Counted from the stretch's first letter, positions 33,097 to 45,334 are shown. The stretch is 64,000 nt of DNA from Stictocephala bisonia (GCA_035578905.1 JAQJVL010000426.1:545265-609264), one strand, 5' to 3'. Translations and numbers: made by a program. Notes: generated by a model not told the origin, from the sequence alone.

Positions 33097-34804
33097 ATAT
33101 CTCATTTAATAGGAATGCTTGTGTCAGTAATTTGGTCAGTCAGGTCTGCCACTACAGCTGGTTAAGCTGATTGAACTACTCGTACAAAGCAGTTAATAAT
33201 TTGAGACACAAAATCTAACATTGGATGACAAATCTATCTGCGTTCTTATAAAATCAATTGTAGTAGTTTAGTGATAATTTTCGACCAATTAGTTCTTTAA
33301 CCATATTTTTGTAAATATATCCCTATTCTTGATACCTTTAATGAGGGTTTTCCATAATCATGAGGCTATACAGCAATATGGTAATAACAACTATTTATCC
33401 CTTCAAATTTTTAATAAATCTACAATTAACACAGTATAAACTCAGGTACAAAACTGGTCACAGTGTCCAGTAATGGTAGCCTGTGAAAAAAATTTACAGA
33501 AAATAATTCTTAATCAAATTAAATCTTTTGAGTTCATCTATAGTTAAAATAATTATCTCTCCTTTCTGAATCATGAGAACGTTCATGGGTTCTTCCAATA
33601 TTTAATAACTTCCAGCAGAAGGTCATGAAATATATCTAATTGTGTTTCAGTAACCTTAAGACCCTGCATAAAAGGTCACGATTCTTCTCGTAAGATTTAT
33701 TAGAAAAGATGAATTCATCTAGCAAAAGGTTTTAAACCTCTCATATTACATTTCCCTTCAGTCGGAGGAGAGCTGAAGGTCATGGGGGATTTCATGAGAA
33801 CGTGCATAAATATCTCATGCAACCTCGTTATAATAATTCAATAACCGTTAGATATTATAGGAAAAGATCATGATGATTCTCATAAAGCTTTCAGCAATCA
33901 TTAGAAATAATAGCTAAGGATCAAGACCTGTTATAGCTATTTTATTAACCATGAGATCCTGCACCAAAGTTTTGTGAGGTTTATCTTGAGGTTGTTTAAT
34001 AACCTCTCATGGTTACTAAACAGCCTCAAGATAAACCTCAACCTCTCTCCTGAAGCATCTGTGAGCTTTAGGATCTTAGATCATGAGGCTCCTCTTATGC
34101 TTTCAGTAATTATGACAAAAGGTAAGACCTTGTATAATGCATTACAATAGTTATAAGAATCCGTTGTATATATTCTACAACAATAGTTTATAATACTTAC
34201 AAGATTTTGCATCAATGAGATTTTGCAATAGGACCTTGCATAAATTCTTATGTTACTTACTATCTTGCAACAATATAATTAATTCTAAACCCAATATTTT
34301 GCAGGACTACAATTGTAGTATCAGGCTTGTGGAACTACATACACATGTTTGTGTATATTCGAAAATATTGATGTTTTCCTACCCTCAAATCTTTCTCAAT
34401 TAGACAATCTCTTAACATTCAATAGACAGTTACATATAAAATATCCACACGACATAACATAAATTTACATTCGTGTTTTAAGGTAAAAATCATGGATGTG
34501 TTTTGAAACCCCACATAAAGGGTTAGTGGACATCTTACATGCATGCTCAATAATTTAGAGTTGCTTTAACACATCTATTGCCAAAGAAATTAGTATGTTA
34601 TGGTACAAAAGGGTCTTCTAGTAGAAGGTACTCCCAAACACAAGAAGCTGAGTTCATTAACCAAAAAATCTACTGTCGGCGCAAAAATTATGTGTACCCG
34701 AGTTTGAAGATTGTTTGCTAAGAAACTAATAGGCATATGCCAATCCAATCTCAACATTGTTTTCATCGTTTAATTGTAAGTTCTGACAAATGCATTTTTT
34801 TAAA
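33097..34804. other. Intergenic DNA with diffuse imperfect repeats
   Basis: From 33560 to 34260 recurring words (AAGGTCATGA, ATGAGA, CCTGCATAAA, TTTCAGTAAT) hint at a very old tandem repeat. One strong hairpin is listed separately. No gene seen. Confidence 0.45.
33976..34039. repeat. 29-bp inverted repeat (hairpin)
   Basis: The left arm, GAGGTTTATCTTGAGGTTGT plus nine more bases (33976-34004), pairs with 34011-34039 across a 6-base loop with two mismatches. It could be a transcribed hairpin or a local inverted duplication. Confidence 0.92.
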
Positions 34805-34964
34805 TTTTAATTAAGTTTATCCTAGTTGGAAAAGAAAACGTTTCGGAATGTTAACTACTTTTCACTGTTAATCAACTTAACTATTTTGTTACTAAAACAC
34901 ACATTAATATATTGAATTTATATTTTAGTACGTGGTTAACCGAGATGTTTTCTATGTATATATA

Positions 34965-35025
<61 letters not shown>

Positions 35026-35562
35026 TTTATTTAGTTTGAGAATATTAACTTAACGCAAAAATATTTCTTTATCCTGTAACAACTTTTTCTTGGCTTCTAC
35101 AAGTTGTAAAATTAATAACTTGGTCACGATGTTTTGTATGCGAAAGAGAAAATGACATGATTGTATGTCAATTTAAATAAATTAAAGTGATACATTTAAA
35201 GTGATTTAAAAATTATTTAAATCATTATAAAATTACAGAATTTACTTACGCATATAAAATCAAAGCATCGTAACGATACATTTCATAATGACTACAACGT
35301 TACCAAGTAATTAATTTTACGACCTGCAGAAGCCAAGAGAAAGTTATTTCAGGAGATTGATGAGAACTTTTTTTCTTGTAAAGTTAAAATTTGAAATTTA
35401 AAAAAATTATAGTAAACACTATTGTAAACTACGTACTAAAACATAAACGCAATTCATTGACTTGTTTTGTAGTAATAAAAGTGTAAAGTTGATGTACAGT
35501 GAAAACTAGCTAAAACTCATATATTTTTTGTTCCAACTAGGATAACAATTATTAAAACTTAT
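34805..35562. mobile_element. Second long-inverted-repeat (foldback) element
   Basis: Matched inverted blocks, left and right, are GTTTATCCTAGTTGGAAA / TTCCAACTAGGATAAC, TTTTAGTACGTGGTT / AACTACGTACTAAAA, and TTTTCTTGGCTTCTACAAG / TGCAGAAGCCAAGAGAAAG. Arms are about 300-330 bp with a loop near 35130-35290. The left arm is interrupted by a TG/TA microsatellite. TTAA occurs just outside the left end and TTAA-like text outside the right. No ORF. Superfamily unclear. Confidence 0.8.
34957..35024. repeat. (TA)n(TG)n microsatellite
   Basis: A compound TA and TG tract inside the left arm of the foldback element. The right arm lacks it, so it expanded after the inverted repeat formed. Confidence 0.95.
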
Positions 35563-36731
35563 GGTACAAATTAAAAATTCTTATGTTAAAACCCTAAAAT
35601 TAAACGAGGAAAAGAGTGATGGGTTTGTATTTTTCATAGAGCTCTTGGTTTTATAGTAAATAGCCTTCAAAATCCCTGAAGAAAATTTGTTAGGCACACT
35701 ATAATAACTTTCCCAAAACCATTTACTACAGTCTTAAAACTTGTCACTAAAAGACACTTAATTTCATGTTATAAACGAAATTTCATTCACAGACGTCGCA
35801 CGATTGTAATTTTAAGACCAGTTTTCTTTCGTTTTAGGAATACAAAGGCCGTTGTTTATCACGGGCTGGCGCACCTCCTACGTTATTTAGGGTCCTGGGG
35901 CTCCAGAGTGCCTCGGTAAAGTGATAGTTTTATGACTGTAGGATGGAGAAAGCCGAGATGAGATGAGTTTTTAATTAGGCCTTGATGGAGCTGTAAGGTG
36001 GGGTGATACGATGGGTCGCTTCGCTCTCTTCGGCGATAACTTGTCACTTCTAAAATACCAGGACTAACTTAACACTGTAGTGCTATCTTCGAGTAAGGGA
36101 TTATACGGTGTAGAACTGTTATGTTTTGTTGAGTATTTATCGCTTTTAAGTATTTCGTATGTTATAGGCCCTACTTGATTTTTTCCATTTTTCGAGATGC
36201 AAATTGGAGTTTAATAGGACTATTTATTGTGAAAAAAGAAATCTGTGCTTTTACAGATTTAACTTTTAACTTAACTTTTTTTAAGATCTACTGCTTGGTA
36301 ACTTAGTTTCTTAAAATCCAGCTTCATAACCTCAAAGTTCTTTGTTTGAAGTTCTCTGTCCCGATTATAGTCAATATATTTTTAAGTAGATCAGCTGATA
36401 ACTACCAAGTAATCAAGTGATTTGGTCTGTTAATTAATGACACTTTCTAAGGAATAGTCGGCCTTAGCTTAGAGCAAAGAATACTTTTGATCAGTCAAAC
36501 TCATTCGATATCCATATTCACAAATATTTTGATGCTCGATGACTTAAAAATTATCAAAAATTAACATTGAAACTAATTTAATACACAAGCAGAATGAAAT
36601 ACTGGTATTTGTTATAATATTGTTCTAGTCTAAAAATGATAAAAATGGATTAATATTATGGTTATTTCAAACAAAAATTTTGTAAAAGCTCTTTTAGTTC
36701 AGTTTAGATTGGATATGGCAGTAATGAGTAG

Positions 36732-36736
<5 letters not shown>
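35563..36736. other. Intergenic DNA with GC-richer island
   Basis: The island at 35840-36060 contains GGCTGGCGCACCTCC, GGTCCTGGGGCTCCAG and TTCGCTCTCTTCGGCG, with no ORF. The remainder is AT-rich and unremarkable. Confidence 0.45.

Positions 36737-36802
<66 letters not shown>
36737..36802. repeat. (TA)n microsatellite
   Basis: 33 uninterrupted AT units. Confidence 0.97.
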
Positions 36803-36804
<2 letters not shown>

Positions 36805-36839
36805 TTCAATTGAAAAAATGGTTGAAATTGAATTAAATG

Positions 36840-37065
36840 TTTACCATTCAACCACGTGGTACCAATAATTTACCCGAAAGGACCTTTTATTCAAGGACGT
36901 ACGTAAGAACAAAGTAAGGAGACTCAGGCACTCCTGCAACTCCTTTGCCGTGGACGTGCCTTTAACAATGGTCGTGCAAACACCTTGCAGAACCGCGATT
37001 ATGCAAATTCACCCCAGAAGTCGTTTCGTAATCAGCGATTCGATAACTAGGCACAATCGATGGTA
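36840..37065. promoter_or_regulatory. GC-richer island with octamer site, possible enhancer
   Basis: High-complexity non-coding block bordered by AT-rich DNA. It has CCACGTGG (E-box palindrome, about 36854), GGACGTACGTAAG and the POU octamer ATGCAAAT (37001-37008). No frame is open. Regulatory role is inferred from composition and the recurrence of the octamer in two other islands. Confidence 0.3.
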
Positions 37066-38279
37066 ATTCTATTTGAAAACAGCTTTTTTTATTCTTTCCT
37101 AGAAATTGTAAAAAGTCTAATGGGCTGATAGTTGATGAGCATCCGCAAGTTGGATAGAGCCATTGATGTTATATACATACATATATATATCTGTCAACCG
37201 ATACTAATTGTTGAGTATCTAATTATCAGCCGTTTTGGGGTTTTAGTGCAGTCCCATGCAAATGTAAAGCAATTTAAAAAATTGAAGTATGGGCAGACCT
37301 CACTAACTAATCAAATTGTTAGCATAAATATTTCTTTTTAGATTACAGGCTATATATATTTGTAAGTAGCATAATCACATATATATAACTTAATGATTAC
37401 ATGAGAAAACGAAAAATAAAATTCTGTAGGCATATTAATAAAATGGAGCCCACTACGTTAAAAAAATCAAATCGTACAATGAATTTAAGATTTAAGTCGT
37501 GGGGAAACAGAAACAATTAAATATATCGATGCAATGAAACAAAACTAAGAGGAGCGGGTTATACGACTAATTATACAGACTATAGTGTGATAAATAATAT
37601 AAAAAGATTTAACGAGCCATTTAACGTTCAAACAAACCCATTGAAACTGAAATACAATCTAAAGAAGCAATTAGAAGCATACTTAATACAACACAAATTT
37701 TCCACGACAAAAAGCTGGAGGTGTTCAACTTTGATGTAGCATTTCCCATTATTTATCTATTAAAGAATCTTCAAAATCTATTTACAATAGCTATGGAATG
37801 TCATATCATTAGCATACACATTTAAAATTAGTCCTACACAAGAAATTTACATAAGCTGTGCCCTAACAAACGAGCAATATTTTAAACCAAGTCGCCGCCC
37901 GTTTAAGCGGTAACAGTTCAAAGCACTCTGGGTAGCCCGGCCTGATTGTTGTTTTAGTTTGTGACGCAATGTGCAGTTTGTTGGAATATTTGCAAATTAC
38001 TTTTACATATAAATTGCAATTTGTGTTTTGAATTAGCTGTATAATTTGCTTTTTAGTAAGTAATATGAAATGCCATATCACTAATTCTGTATCAAAATAA
38101 CTTTATTTAAATATAATTTGTTTATTATTTTTGCAGATTGTTGTCATTGTTTGATGTAATAAAAAAAGTAAATATTTTTAAAATTGCTTTTATTTGTGAT
38201 GTATATCAATAGTTTTTGTTTATTTTTTGTGTTTTTTGTGTTTTTTTATTACTACTTTCATTACCAATTTACATTGGCC
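37066..38279. other. Intergenic DNA, nothing recognised
   Basis: Frames of 69 and 72 codons have no recognisable domain. A slightly GC-richer patch at 37880-37960 shows no further structure. Confidence 0.5.
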
Positions 38280-38395
38280 TGAAAGATTCTCGTGAGCTTT
38301 GTTCAATAAGTGAAGTTTGGGATTCGAACCTTAGACATTACCCTCAGTTATCCGAAGTTGCAGCCGCTGGAGGCACCAGGTGGGTAAACACTTGG
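38280..38395 (-). repeat. tRNA-like SINE head
   Basis: On the minus strand a B-box-like GGTTCGAATCCC (complement near 38319-38331) lies about 40 bases downstream of an A-box-like stretch, CAGCGGCTGCAACTTCGG, and is preceded by GGTGCCTCC. The layout is that of a tRNA-derived SINE head. No full cloverleaf can be drawn, so it is not a functional tRNA. Confidence 0.45.
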
Positions 38396-38620
38396 TTATA
38401 AAATTACATTAGCTCTTTGTAGTAGTTTTTTTCTTTCAGTTGGTTAGTTTATAATTCATATGTTTCCACTAGAGTTTGAAATAGTTTCTTAATTATTAAA
38501 TTTCGAATATAAACCGATAAGAAAACGTTAGTTAAATTGAAAAGAAACTTTGGAGGCCAAAATAAATAAATATGCAATATATTGTGAGGAAAAAGTATTT
38601 TTAGGTATACTGGTAACTTT

Positions 38621-38623
38621 ATA

Positions 38624-38671
<48 letters not shown>
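38621..38671. repeat. (TA)n microsatellite
   Basis: TA units interrupted once by ATGTA. Confidence 0.95.
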
Positions 38672-38674
<3 letters not shown>

Positions 38675-38994
38675 AAATCTCATTTAGATTCCTATTTTTT
38701 TGTTAAATACTCTCGGGCACTCTTTAATATTTAACTAGATGAAACTTTATGTGTAAGGCCTGTAAAACAATGTATATTGTCAACAAAGGTTAATTTGTTT
38801 GTAGGCCTACATTGTTTAGAATAACGTGAATTTTGCTTATTCACAGACTTCTTCCACAAGAAAATCCGAGAATAACTTTCTCTCATTTTCTGTCAGTTAG
38901 TATATCGGCAACGCCTCTTTTGTTCTCTTTCCAAAAGAAAACTAGAGCAACTCTTTTTATGAATCGTTGTTTCACGGTTCTATACAAACGTGAG

Positions 38995-39315
38995 AAGTTT
39001 GTATCACTGACTACAGAAACAGACTGTCCAAGGCAATGGATTGCTGTATACGCGCACATGTGCTGCTATCTAACGGTGAATGGTCTCAATATGCTCTCGG
39101 ACGACTGTTAGGCTTACTATTAGGTCAGCTATTAGTGACGGCAACGTGTGCTGAAGAGAAACAGAAGGGGGATGAAGAAAGATAGAGAGAAGGAGATAAC
39201 TGGCGCTACCTGTGGCAACTGAACATGAACTAATCTAGACGAAAAGTAAAACTGGCTTCACAGAACCCAAAAGAGGGAAAGTTGTCTTGTTTCTAAAGTC
39301 AATAGTTTTATGTTC
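38995..39315 (+). repeat. Dispersed repeat family B, copy 1
   Basis: Shares with 45335-45675 the ordered words GACTACAGAAACAGACTGT, GCTGTATACG, TGCTATCTAACGGTGA, GACTGTTAGGCTTACTATTA, TGTGCTGAAGAG, GAACATGAACTAATCT and GACCCAAA-like text. The 92-codon plus frame (38833-39111) enters the repeat and is not supported as a gene. Confidence 0.75.
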
Positions 39316-39659
39316 TTTAGGTCTTTGTAGTTAACCGTCTAGATTCATCCCACATGGGCTCCCAAGATACATTTGTAATTGTTATTGAAGTAAACACCGC
39401 ACACATGCCATTGCCTCTTCCGTTATTTGTATTATTTTTGACATTTAGTATCAGCAGTTACAACATTGTTGTGATTGAATATTTTCCTCAACTTTTAATT
39501 TTTATTTACTTTTATTATTATTATTGATTGATTTTAATTTTCATTATTTATTTGTTGTAAGGTCATAATCTTTAAAATACCAGTGTTTCCTTGTTTAATC
39601 TGAAAATTTTCAACGGTTTGTGTATTTTAAAAATGTACTGAAATCTGAGTTACCAATTT

Positions 39660-39900
39660 TAAATTGCGGTCGTAGTGGCTTGATAACTAAGGCTTCTGCT
39701 AAGGTTTTTTCCAAGGTTCGAATGCCCGACTAGGGAGAACGACAACGTAGCGCGTGTCAAAAATCTGTCAACCTGTCAGAGAGAAAATCAGCCAAGTGCG
39801 ACAAAATCGGGCATCGTCTCAATGCACTATAATGTCGTACCCACACGGGTCGGATTTGACTTGGGTTTGGCAAGATTTCACCACTAGTTTTATCATTACA
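39660..39900 (+). repeat. tRNA-derived SINE-like repeat
   Basis: Starts GCGGTCGTAGTGGCTTGATA (A-box region), continues AACTAAGGCTTCTGC, then AAGGTTCGAATGCCCGAC, a strong B box. Spacing matches a class II (Ser/Leu-like) tRNA head. A non-tRNA body follows, to about TTTCACCACTAG. Pol III transcription of the parent element is inferred. Confidence 0.65.
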
Positions 39901-40624
39901 ACGAATTATAGTTTTTGAAGATGTATAGTCTTACTAGAGAATAGTATAGAATTACTATAGTATAGAACAGATTTTGGCACATTTAGAACGTCTTTAATAG
40001 TAAATTATTGAAATGTAAAAAATTGCTACAATACTTTCCTACCCTATACTTCAAGGAAAACCATTGCAACAAATATACAATTCCTGATTCAACTACAAGT
40101 ATTTACTAACTATTTAAAAATGTAGGGTTTCTTATACATAAAAATGCATGTTCTGATTACATTTTGCGTTTTGATTGTATTACTTAATCCTAGAGTGTAT
40201 TCAGTGTTTCATTTTACTTTTCTTGGTGTTTGCTAAATGTAAATAACATATAGCATGTCGTTTTTATTTTTCATAGTTTTTGCTAAATATGTAATTATTT
40301 ATAGTAACAAATCAAGCCTATTAATAAATTAAATGTTTAATTCGTAAACATAAACATTAAACAATATCAACACATATACTACAATAATATACAACAGCCA
40401 CCCGTCACCTCTACGAAATCTTACGTTAAATTTAGTCGTAGATTCCCCTGACTAATTGTCCATACTTACAATCGTTTGATTAGTTCACGCACATTTCTGC
40501 AGGTCCTTGTGAATTGGTGAGAAAATTTGACACATATAATTTTATTCCATAATAAAGTACGGATTTTCAGTTAGCATTACATAAAATACGTGCAATAGTC
40601 ATACGTTATGTTTTGCAAATAAAA

Positions 40625-40626
<2 letters not shown>
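39901..40626. other. AT-rich spacer, nothing recognised
   Basis: No frame or repeat unit of note. Confidence 0.5.

Positions 40627-40669
<43 letters not shown>
40627..40669. repeat. (TA)n microsatellite
   Basis: About 21 AT units. Confidence 0.95.
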
Positions 40670-40675
<6 letters not shown>

Positions 40676-40749
40676 AATTATTGTTACAATTTCAATGAGA
40701 TTTTTATAAAAAATGGTGATCTGACTTTTACAATGCACATAAATTTACT

Positions 40750-40925
40750 AAGTTAAATACAAAACGACCAGAGCCAGTGGACACCTGTCAGAACATGTCG
40801 GAGCCGTCAGAAGCCCAAGGGAGTCGCTGATAGGTCCTGGCAGCCGCCCAACACCCTGGACAACTGCCTTGTTATTGACTCGTTTGACGTGTGCAGTGGC
40901 GCGTGAGAGAGCGAGTAGCTGGCAT
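40750..40925 (+). repeat. GC-richer block related to the 47.7-kb duplication
   Basis: CTGGCAGCCGCCCAACACCC, TTGTTATTGACTCGTTT, GACGTGTGCAGTGGCGCGTG and GAGAGCGAGTAGC align in order with the tandem duplicate at 47731-47962. It is therefore a third, more diverged copy in the same orientation. Confidence 0.55.
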
Positions 40926-41399
40926 TACTTCGCAACAGGTTGGATATATTTCATCATAGGCATGCTACTGATCTGTATCTTTGTAGAGTGGTAGCGTTTG
41001 AAATGCTGGTAGGGCGCCATTTTGAAGTATCCTTCAAGCACCATTGAAGCACCTTAATTAAGGCTAACTTTATGAAGATTATTTTGATGTTAGTGTTATA
41101 CTGTAGTTACGTAGTAAAATCTAAGAAGTTCTTACTTCAAATTATGCTGGTGACGTCACTTAGATATCTGAGCCCCCGTCCCCCACTATGAACGTTTAGT
41201 ATTGACCGTTGTGATGAAGAAGTTATCTATAGTCTAAATGAGGCAGTCTCACAATGGGCATGCCCTTTTAAAGATCGTTGAACTCTTTTTTCCTCATTTT
41301 TGAAGATATCTCTGACATTTTTTAAAACTATCAAACTGTTCCGATGCGTTTTTGCTGTTATCACACACTATTTTCAAGAGTGTAATTTTTTACAAATTT
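40926..41399. other. Intergenic DNA, nothing recognised
   Basis: Mixed composition, no frame above threshold and no repeat recognised. Confidence 0.5.
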
Positions 41400-41960
41400 C
41401 CAATAGTGTTATCAAACTAATCAACTTAGCATTGATGAAACTAACTAGGTATCCATGAGAGAAACCATCTAGGTATTGATGACAACCAATTTAAAGTTGA
41501 TAACAGGAACCAACTGCATTCAACGAAGAAACTAAATTAAAGTTGACGATTAACCAATTTGATGTTGATAAGAGACAGCAACTTACCGTTAATGAAAAAA
41601 CCAGTTTGACGTTGATTACAGACACTTTATTTAGTGTTCATGACAAACCACTTTTATTTCGATAAAACATAAATTTTACCTAAAGTAGAGACACAACTTT
41701 GCGTTGATGAAAATATTAATTTGACAACGATAAGGAACACCAACTTATCGTTGATGATAAAATATTGTAATGTTGATGAAAACCCATTTTGATGTTAATG
41801 ACAAAAAGAAACTTAGCTTCGATGAGATAAACCGATTTAGCATTGATTGGAAGAACCAATTTGGTGTTGATAAAAAACCCATTCAAAAAGTTGGTGAGAG
41901 AAACCAAAGTGGCATTCATAATAACAAAAACATTTGGTTCATTGAACACAACTCAATTTT
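41400..41960. repeat. Degenerate tandem array, about 29-30-bp unit
   Basis: Words like AACCAATTTGATGTTGATAA, AACTTACCGTTAATGAAAAA and CCAGTTTGACGTTGATTAC recur at 28-32 bp spacing, about 18 copies. Overlapping frames on both strands (77 and 66 codons) arise because the array is A-rich and lacks stops. They are shadows. Confidence 0.85.
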
Positions 41961-43547
41961 AATGATTTAGAAATACTTTCACAAATAACTTGTCTATTTA
42001 ACAATGAAAAATTAACCTTATGTGTGGTTTCAAAATTACTTGTATATTTAGCAATACTTTAATTTAAATATAAATTAAATTCAATTTTTAAAATTATAAT
42101 ACAATTTGTGCCTGAAGGAAAAAACTAAAGTTAATTGACTGTGTCACAAAAGGGAAAGTTTTTACAATATTTTGAATTTTCTTATAAAAAATTATAATGA
42201 CACAACACAAATCGAAGTCAAGACAAATCATTTTAAAGGAAAAGCATTAGCTAAAATTGAAACTAATTAGAATTTAATTTTCTTCTCCTTCTGAATCTCA
42301 GACTTGACTAAAGCTCAGAACTTGATACCGTTTGCGGTCTCTATGGAGTAAGGCAGTATTTTGTTACAGAAACACTCACCCCCCGACTCCTCCCACAAAC
42401 CACCCCCGCACAAGTACTCATGTACACACGCAAGATACCGTCCTCCCTCTGCGAGAATGCTTCTTGCTGCTCGACCTAAATGTCCCATTCTCAATTACAT
42501 TCACACGTTTCACAATCCTTGTTTATTACAATATATTTTATTTGCTCACCACAATATGCATTGTATTATGATAAGTTTATATAATAGTTGTATTTTTATT
42601 TTCATTGCAATCAGCATTTTATAAATAATATTATATAATTTTTACATCATAATTAAAGTTTTACTTCAACACGTATTTTGTATTTTTCTCATCGAAGTAG
42701 TCATTTTATTTCTGTGCATTTACGATTTTTTCGCAATTAAAATTCTATCCAAAATAAAAGACAATATTAGAAGTACAGAAATCTCTTCAGGATCTTGTTT
42801 CCCGTATTTAATCATCATTATATAACGTTATTAGATTTTCCTTATACAGTGCAATTAGTGACAATACACAGTAACCACTGTTCAAGGTCACAACAGGTTT
42901 TTGTGTTTTGGATTACAATTAAATTATTTAAATTGTAGTATTTGAATAAATTTATAAAAAAAGTCAGCGTAAAAATTGATAATTGTATTATTTATTTATT
43001 TTGTTTTTACCAAAAAATATTATTATTTGCATCCTTATTGCAAAAAACAAACATTAATAATTTTTCCTCTTTACCTGAAATAGATATATGATATAAACTG
43101 AATTAAGAAAATATCAAAGACTCTACAACGCTATAAGAATTAGTTTTCCTTCCGAATCAGACTAATTTTTTTCTTTTTGAATTAGTTATTCTTAAAAGTG
43201 GTTAGATTATTAAATTGTGTTGAAAGTGGTTTTTTACTTTACGTAATAAGAGAATTAAATTTTAAATTATCACTGATCCTTGCAAAATCCGTCATGTTAG
43301 TATCTAAATAATATTAGAACAAAACAAAATTCATATTAGTGATGGAAGAGATTACACAGTATATCAAAATGGAGGTCCACAAATGTTAATAACGGAGGAG
43401 TCACTTATTGGTTATAATGGAGGTTCCACAATATCTCGATAATGGGCGAGTTACTATATCAGGTAGCTGCATTTATGTCTATTTTATAATATTCGTTGAC
43501 ATAAAAATCTACACTATCTCATACAGAGTTTAATTTATTTATAATAA
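41961..43547. other. AT-rich intergenic DNA
   Basis: A C-rich patch at 42378-42420 (CACCCCCCGACTCCTCCCAC) gives two overlapping frames of 79 and 87 codons with no family match. Near 43350-43450 ATGGAGGT and CGGAGGAG words recur weakly. No gene called. Confidence 0.45.
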
Positions 43548-43985
43548 TATCGGAATGAGTGAGCGAACTTATAACAATCACATAGCCTACATAGCGGATG
43601 CCACTCACCGATGAGTGCCTTGTAATGTGATATAGGTTGTGGTCATTACAATATGATTGATCTCTCGCCGCTCCTGTCCGCTCGCTAGCGATCATTTATC
43701 GGGATCAACTTAGTTATACTCGACTAGTATGTTGAAGCTATGAGATAAGGAATCTCTTTCCCATTGAATGTGTTCGCTTATTGACGCAATATTATGATTC
43801 ATTTAACAATTATCGTTACAATTCTACATTTACCGTATTATAATCATAGTTATTCAATGAATGCAGTTCATGGCTGGAAGGCACTGTGCAGCGGACAGTC
43901 CTTTTATTCCAGTGTGACCGCACCTAACTAAAATAAATTACTTCACTTGCTTGGAATGTGCTTTTTACAGGTAAAATACGAATGT
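43548..43985 (+). repeat. Dispersed repeat family C, copy 1
   Basis: Starts ATATCGGAATGAGTGAGCGA and runs through CGCCGCTCCTGTCCGCTCGC, TAGCGATCATTTATC, TTCAATGAATGCAGTTCATG and TTTTATTCCAGTGTGA to GTGCTTTTTACAGGTAAAAT. The whole order returns in reverse complement at 47.30-47.73 kb. Confidence 0.88.
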
Positions 43986-44040
43986 TCTTTTCATTTATTC
44001 CTTTGAACTTCAATCATACTTGTGTAACATTAAAATATTA

Positions 44041-44501
44041 TAAGTTATTCATTATTATTATTATTCATCTCTAAGACGCCGATCGTAGAGATATGGGCGA
44101 ATATGAGGCGTGAATGAGTGTGATGAGTGTAGATGAACGAGTGTGGTACTATCTGAGTTCGACTTAGCTCAGAAAGGACTATTTATTAATAGCCCAATAG
44201 CCAGGGCAACTATGTGACCTACGGATTTACGTGGAATCCGAACCACGTAGTTTTGGTCTGATTTTCAGCTAGCTGACAAGTTTGACACTTAGTTCTCTTC
44301 CCTACACAACACCCGAACCTTGACTACCATTCAACACGGACACTCCAGACTTCTGTAGTAGAGTCCACGTCGATGGCAACCATTGAGCGGACGCCTTGTC
44401 GGTATTAAGAGAACCAAGCATGGAATCTATCGCCTTCAATCTCCCAAACACTTTGTCCCCAAGCAGCTGAGTTACAGCACTGCGCCACTAGTGCCGACTA
44501 T
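44041..44501 (-). repeat. SINE-like family A, full-length minus copy
   Basis: Read on the minus strand it starts GTCGGCACTAGTGGCGCAGT and ends TACGATCGGCGTCTTAGAGA, then an AATAATAATG tail. It is about 90 percent like the plus copy at 57.78 kb. A-box-like GTGGCGCAGTGCTGTAAC and B-box-like words are present. A 70-codon plus frame (44383-44595) begins inside it and is not a gene. Confidence 0.92.
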
Positions 44502-45039
44502 TTTATTATTGTTATTTAATATTGTTATTATTTTGAAAATTATTCTAAACTATTTCTCTTTTATTATCATGTTCTTTACTAGGAAATATTTGTGATGTGT
44601 TTAGATGAGTGAAATTATTATTTCTTACAAGTTGAAACTTTTTTTGAAATATCCAGATATAATCAGCAGAACCCATTTTACTCTAGAGATATTAAACTGT
44701 ATAATAACCAACTTTGTAAGTCTACTTTTTTGCCATTATAAACCAGCAGCGTTTGTAAAATAACACACAAATATTGTTAAGGAATAACAGACCGAACCCC
44801 TTTGGCATATTATTAAATAGAACTTCCAAGATTTTAACTAGTAAACATCTGCATTGGAGGCAGAAGTGTTGACCACTATGCTATAAAGATACCTATATTT
44901 TAATTATAATGATCTATTCATTAGCCTATGTATGTACCCATGCAACACGTTTATTAACACATTTTATAAACATACAAACCCTTTAGGAACTTTTAATTAT
45001 AATAACTATTTTATATAACGTACTCTACGTTGGGACGTG
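44502..45039. other. AT-rich spacer
   Basis: Nothing recognised. Confidence 0.5.
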
Positions 45040-45068
45040 TTGAAGAACTATGTACATGTACAAGGTGT

Positions 45069-45107
45069 CGACGTTTCGTGTATATTGCAGCTTCCATCTT
45101 CAAGGCA
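45069..45107 (-). other. Hammerhead-like motif (minus)
   Basis: On the minus strand TTGAAGA (the core CUGANGA with C3 changed) is followed by a spacer, then CGAAACGTCGAC. That gives GAAAC plus a GTC cleavage triplet. It faces a plus-strand relative 90 bp away. Confidence 0.35.
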
Positions 45108-45194
45108 CTTGAACACTTCTCTACTCTATCACGTCGAATAAAGGACGTTTGATGTTTCCTAGATTGAAGGTTCTAGTCAGAGTGTTGTTTTTAA

Positions 45195-45227
45195 CTGATA
45201 AATTACCTGTAATCTATTCGAAACGTC
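45195..45227 (+). other. Hammerhead-like motif (plus)
   Basis: CTGATAA (core with G8 changed to A) is followed by ATTACCTGTAAT, a possible stem II, then CGAAACGTC. Its flanks (GTCGGCATATTGTACA) mirror those of the minus motif at 45.07 kb, so the pair forms an imperfect inverted repeat of about 200 bp. Confidence 0.35.
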
Positions 45228-45334
45228 GGCATATTGTACATATTGTGCATAGTTTTTCGATACGGTTCAACCCGTAATACACGAACTAAGGTAGTTCAAG
45301 TTACCATGGAATTATAAATAATGTTATATCGTTA

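Noticed and set aside
38280..38395. Functional tRNA gene on the minus strand
   Set aside because: A B box is present but acceptor, D and anticodon stems cannot be drawn; better read as a SINE head.
39660..39740. Functional tRNA gene
   Set aside because: A and B boxes are present but the acceptor stem does not close and the sequence continues into a repeat body.
41716..41970. Opposed 77- and 66-codon frames
   Set aside because: Both come from the 29-30-bp degenerate array, which lacks stops by composition.
42332..42624. Two overlapping frames over a C-rich patch
   Set aside because: Different frames, no shared domain, and hydrophobic tails from AT-rich DNA.
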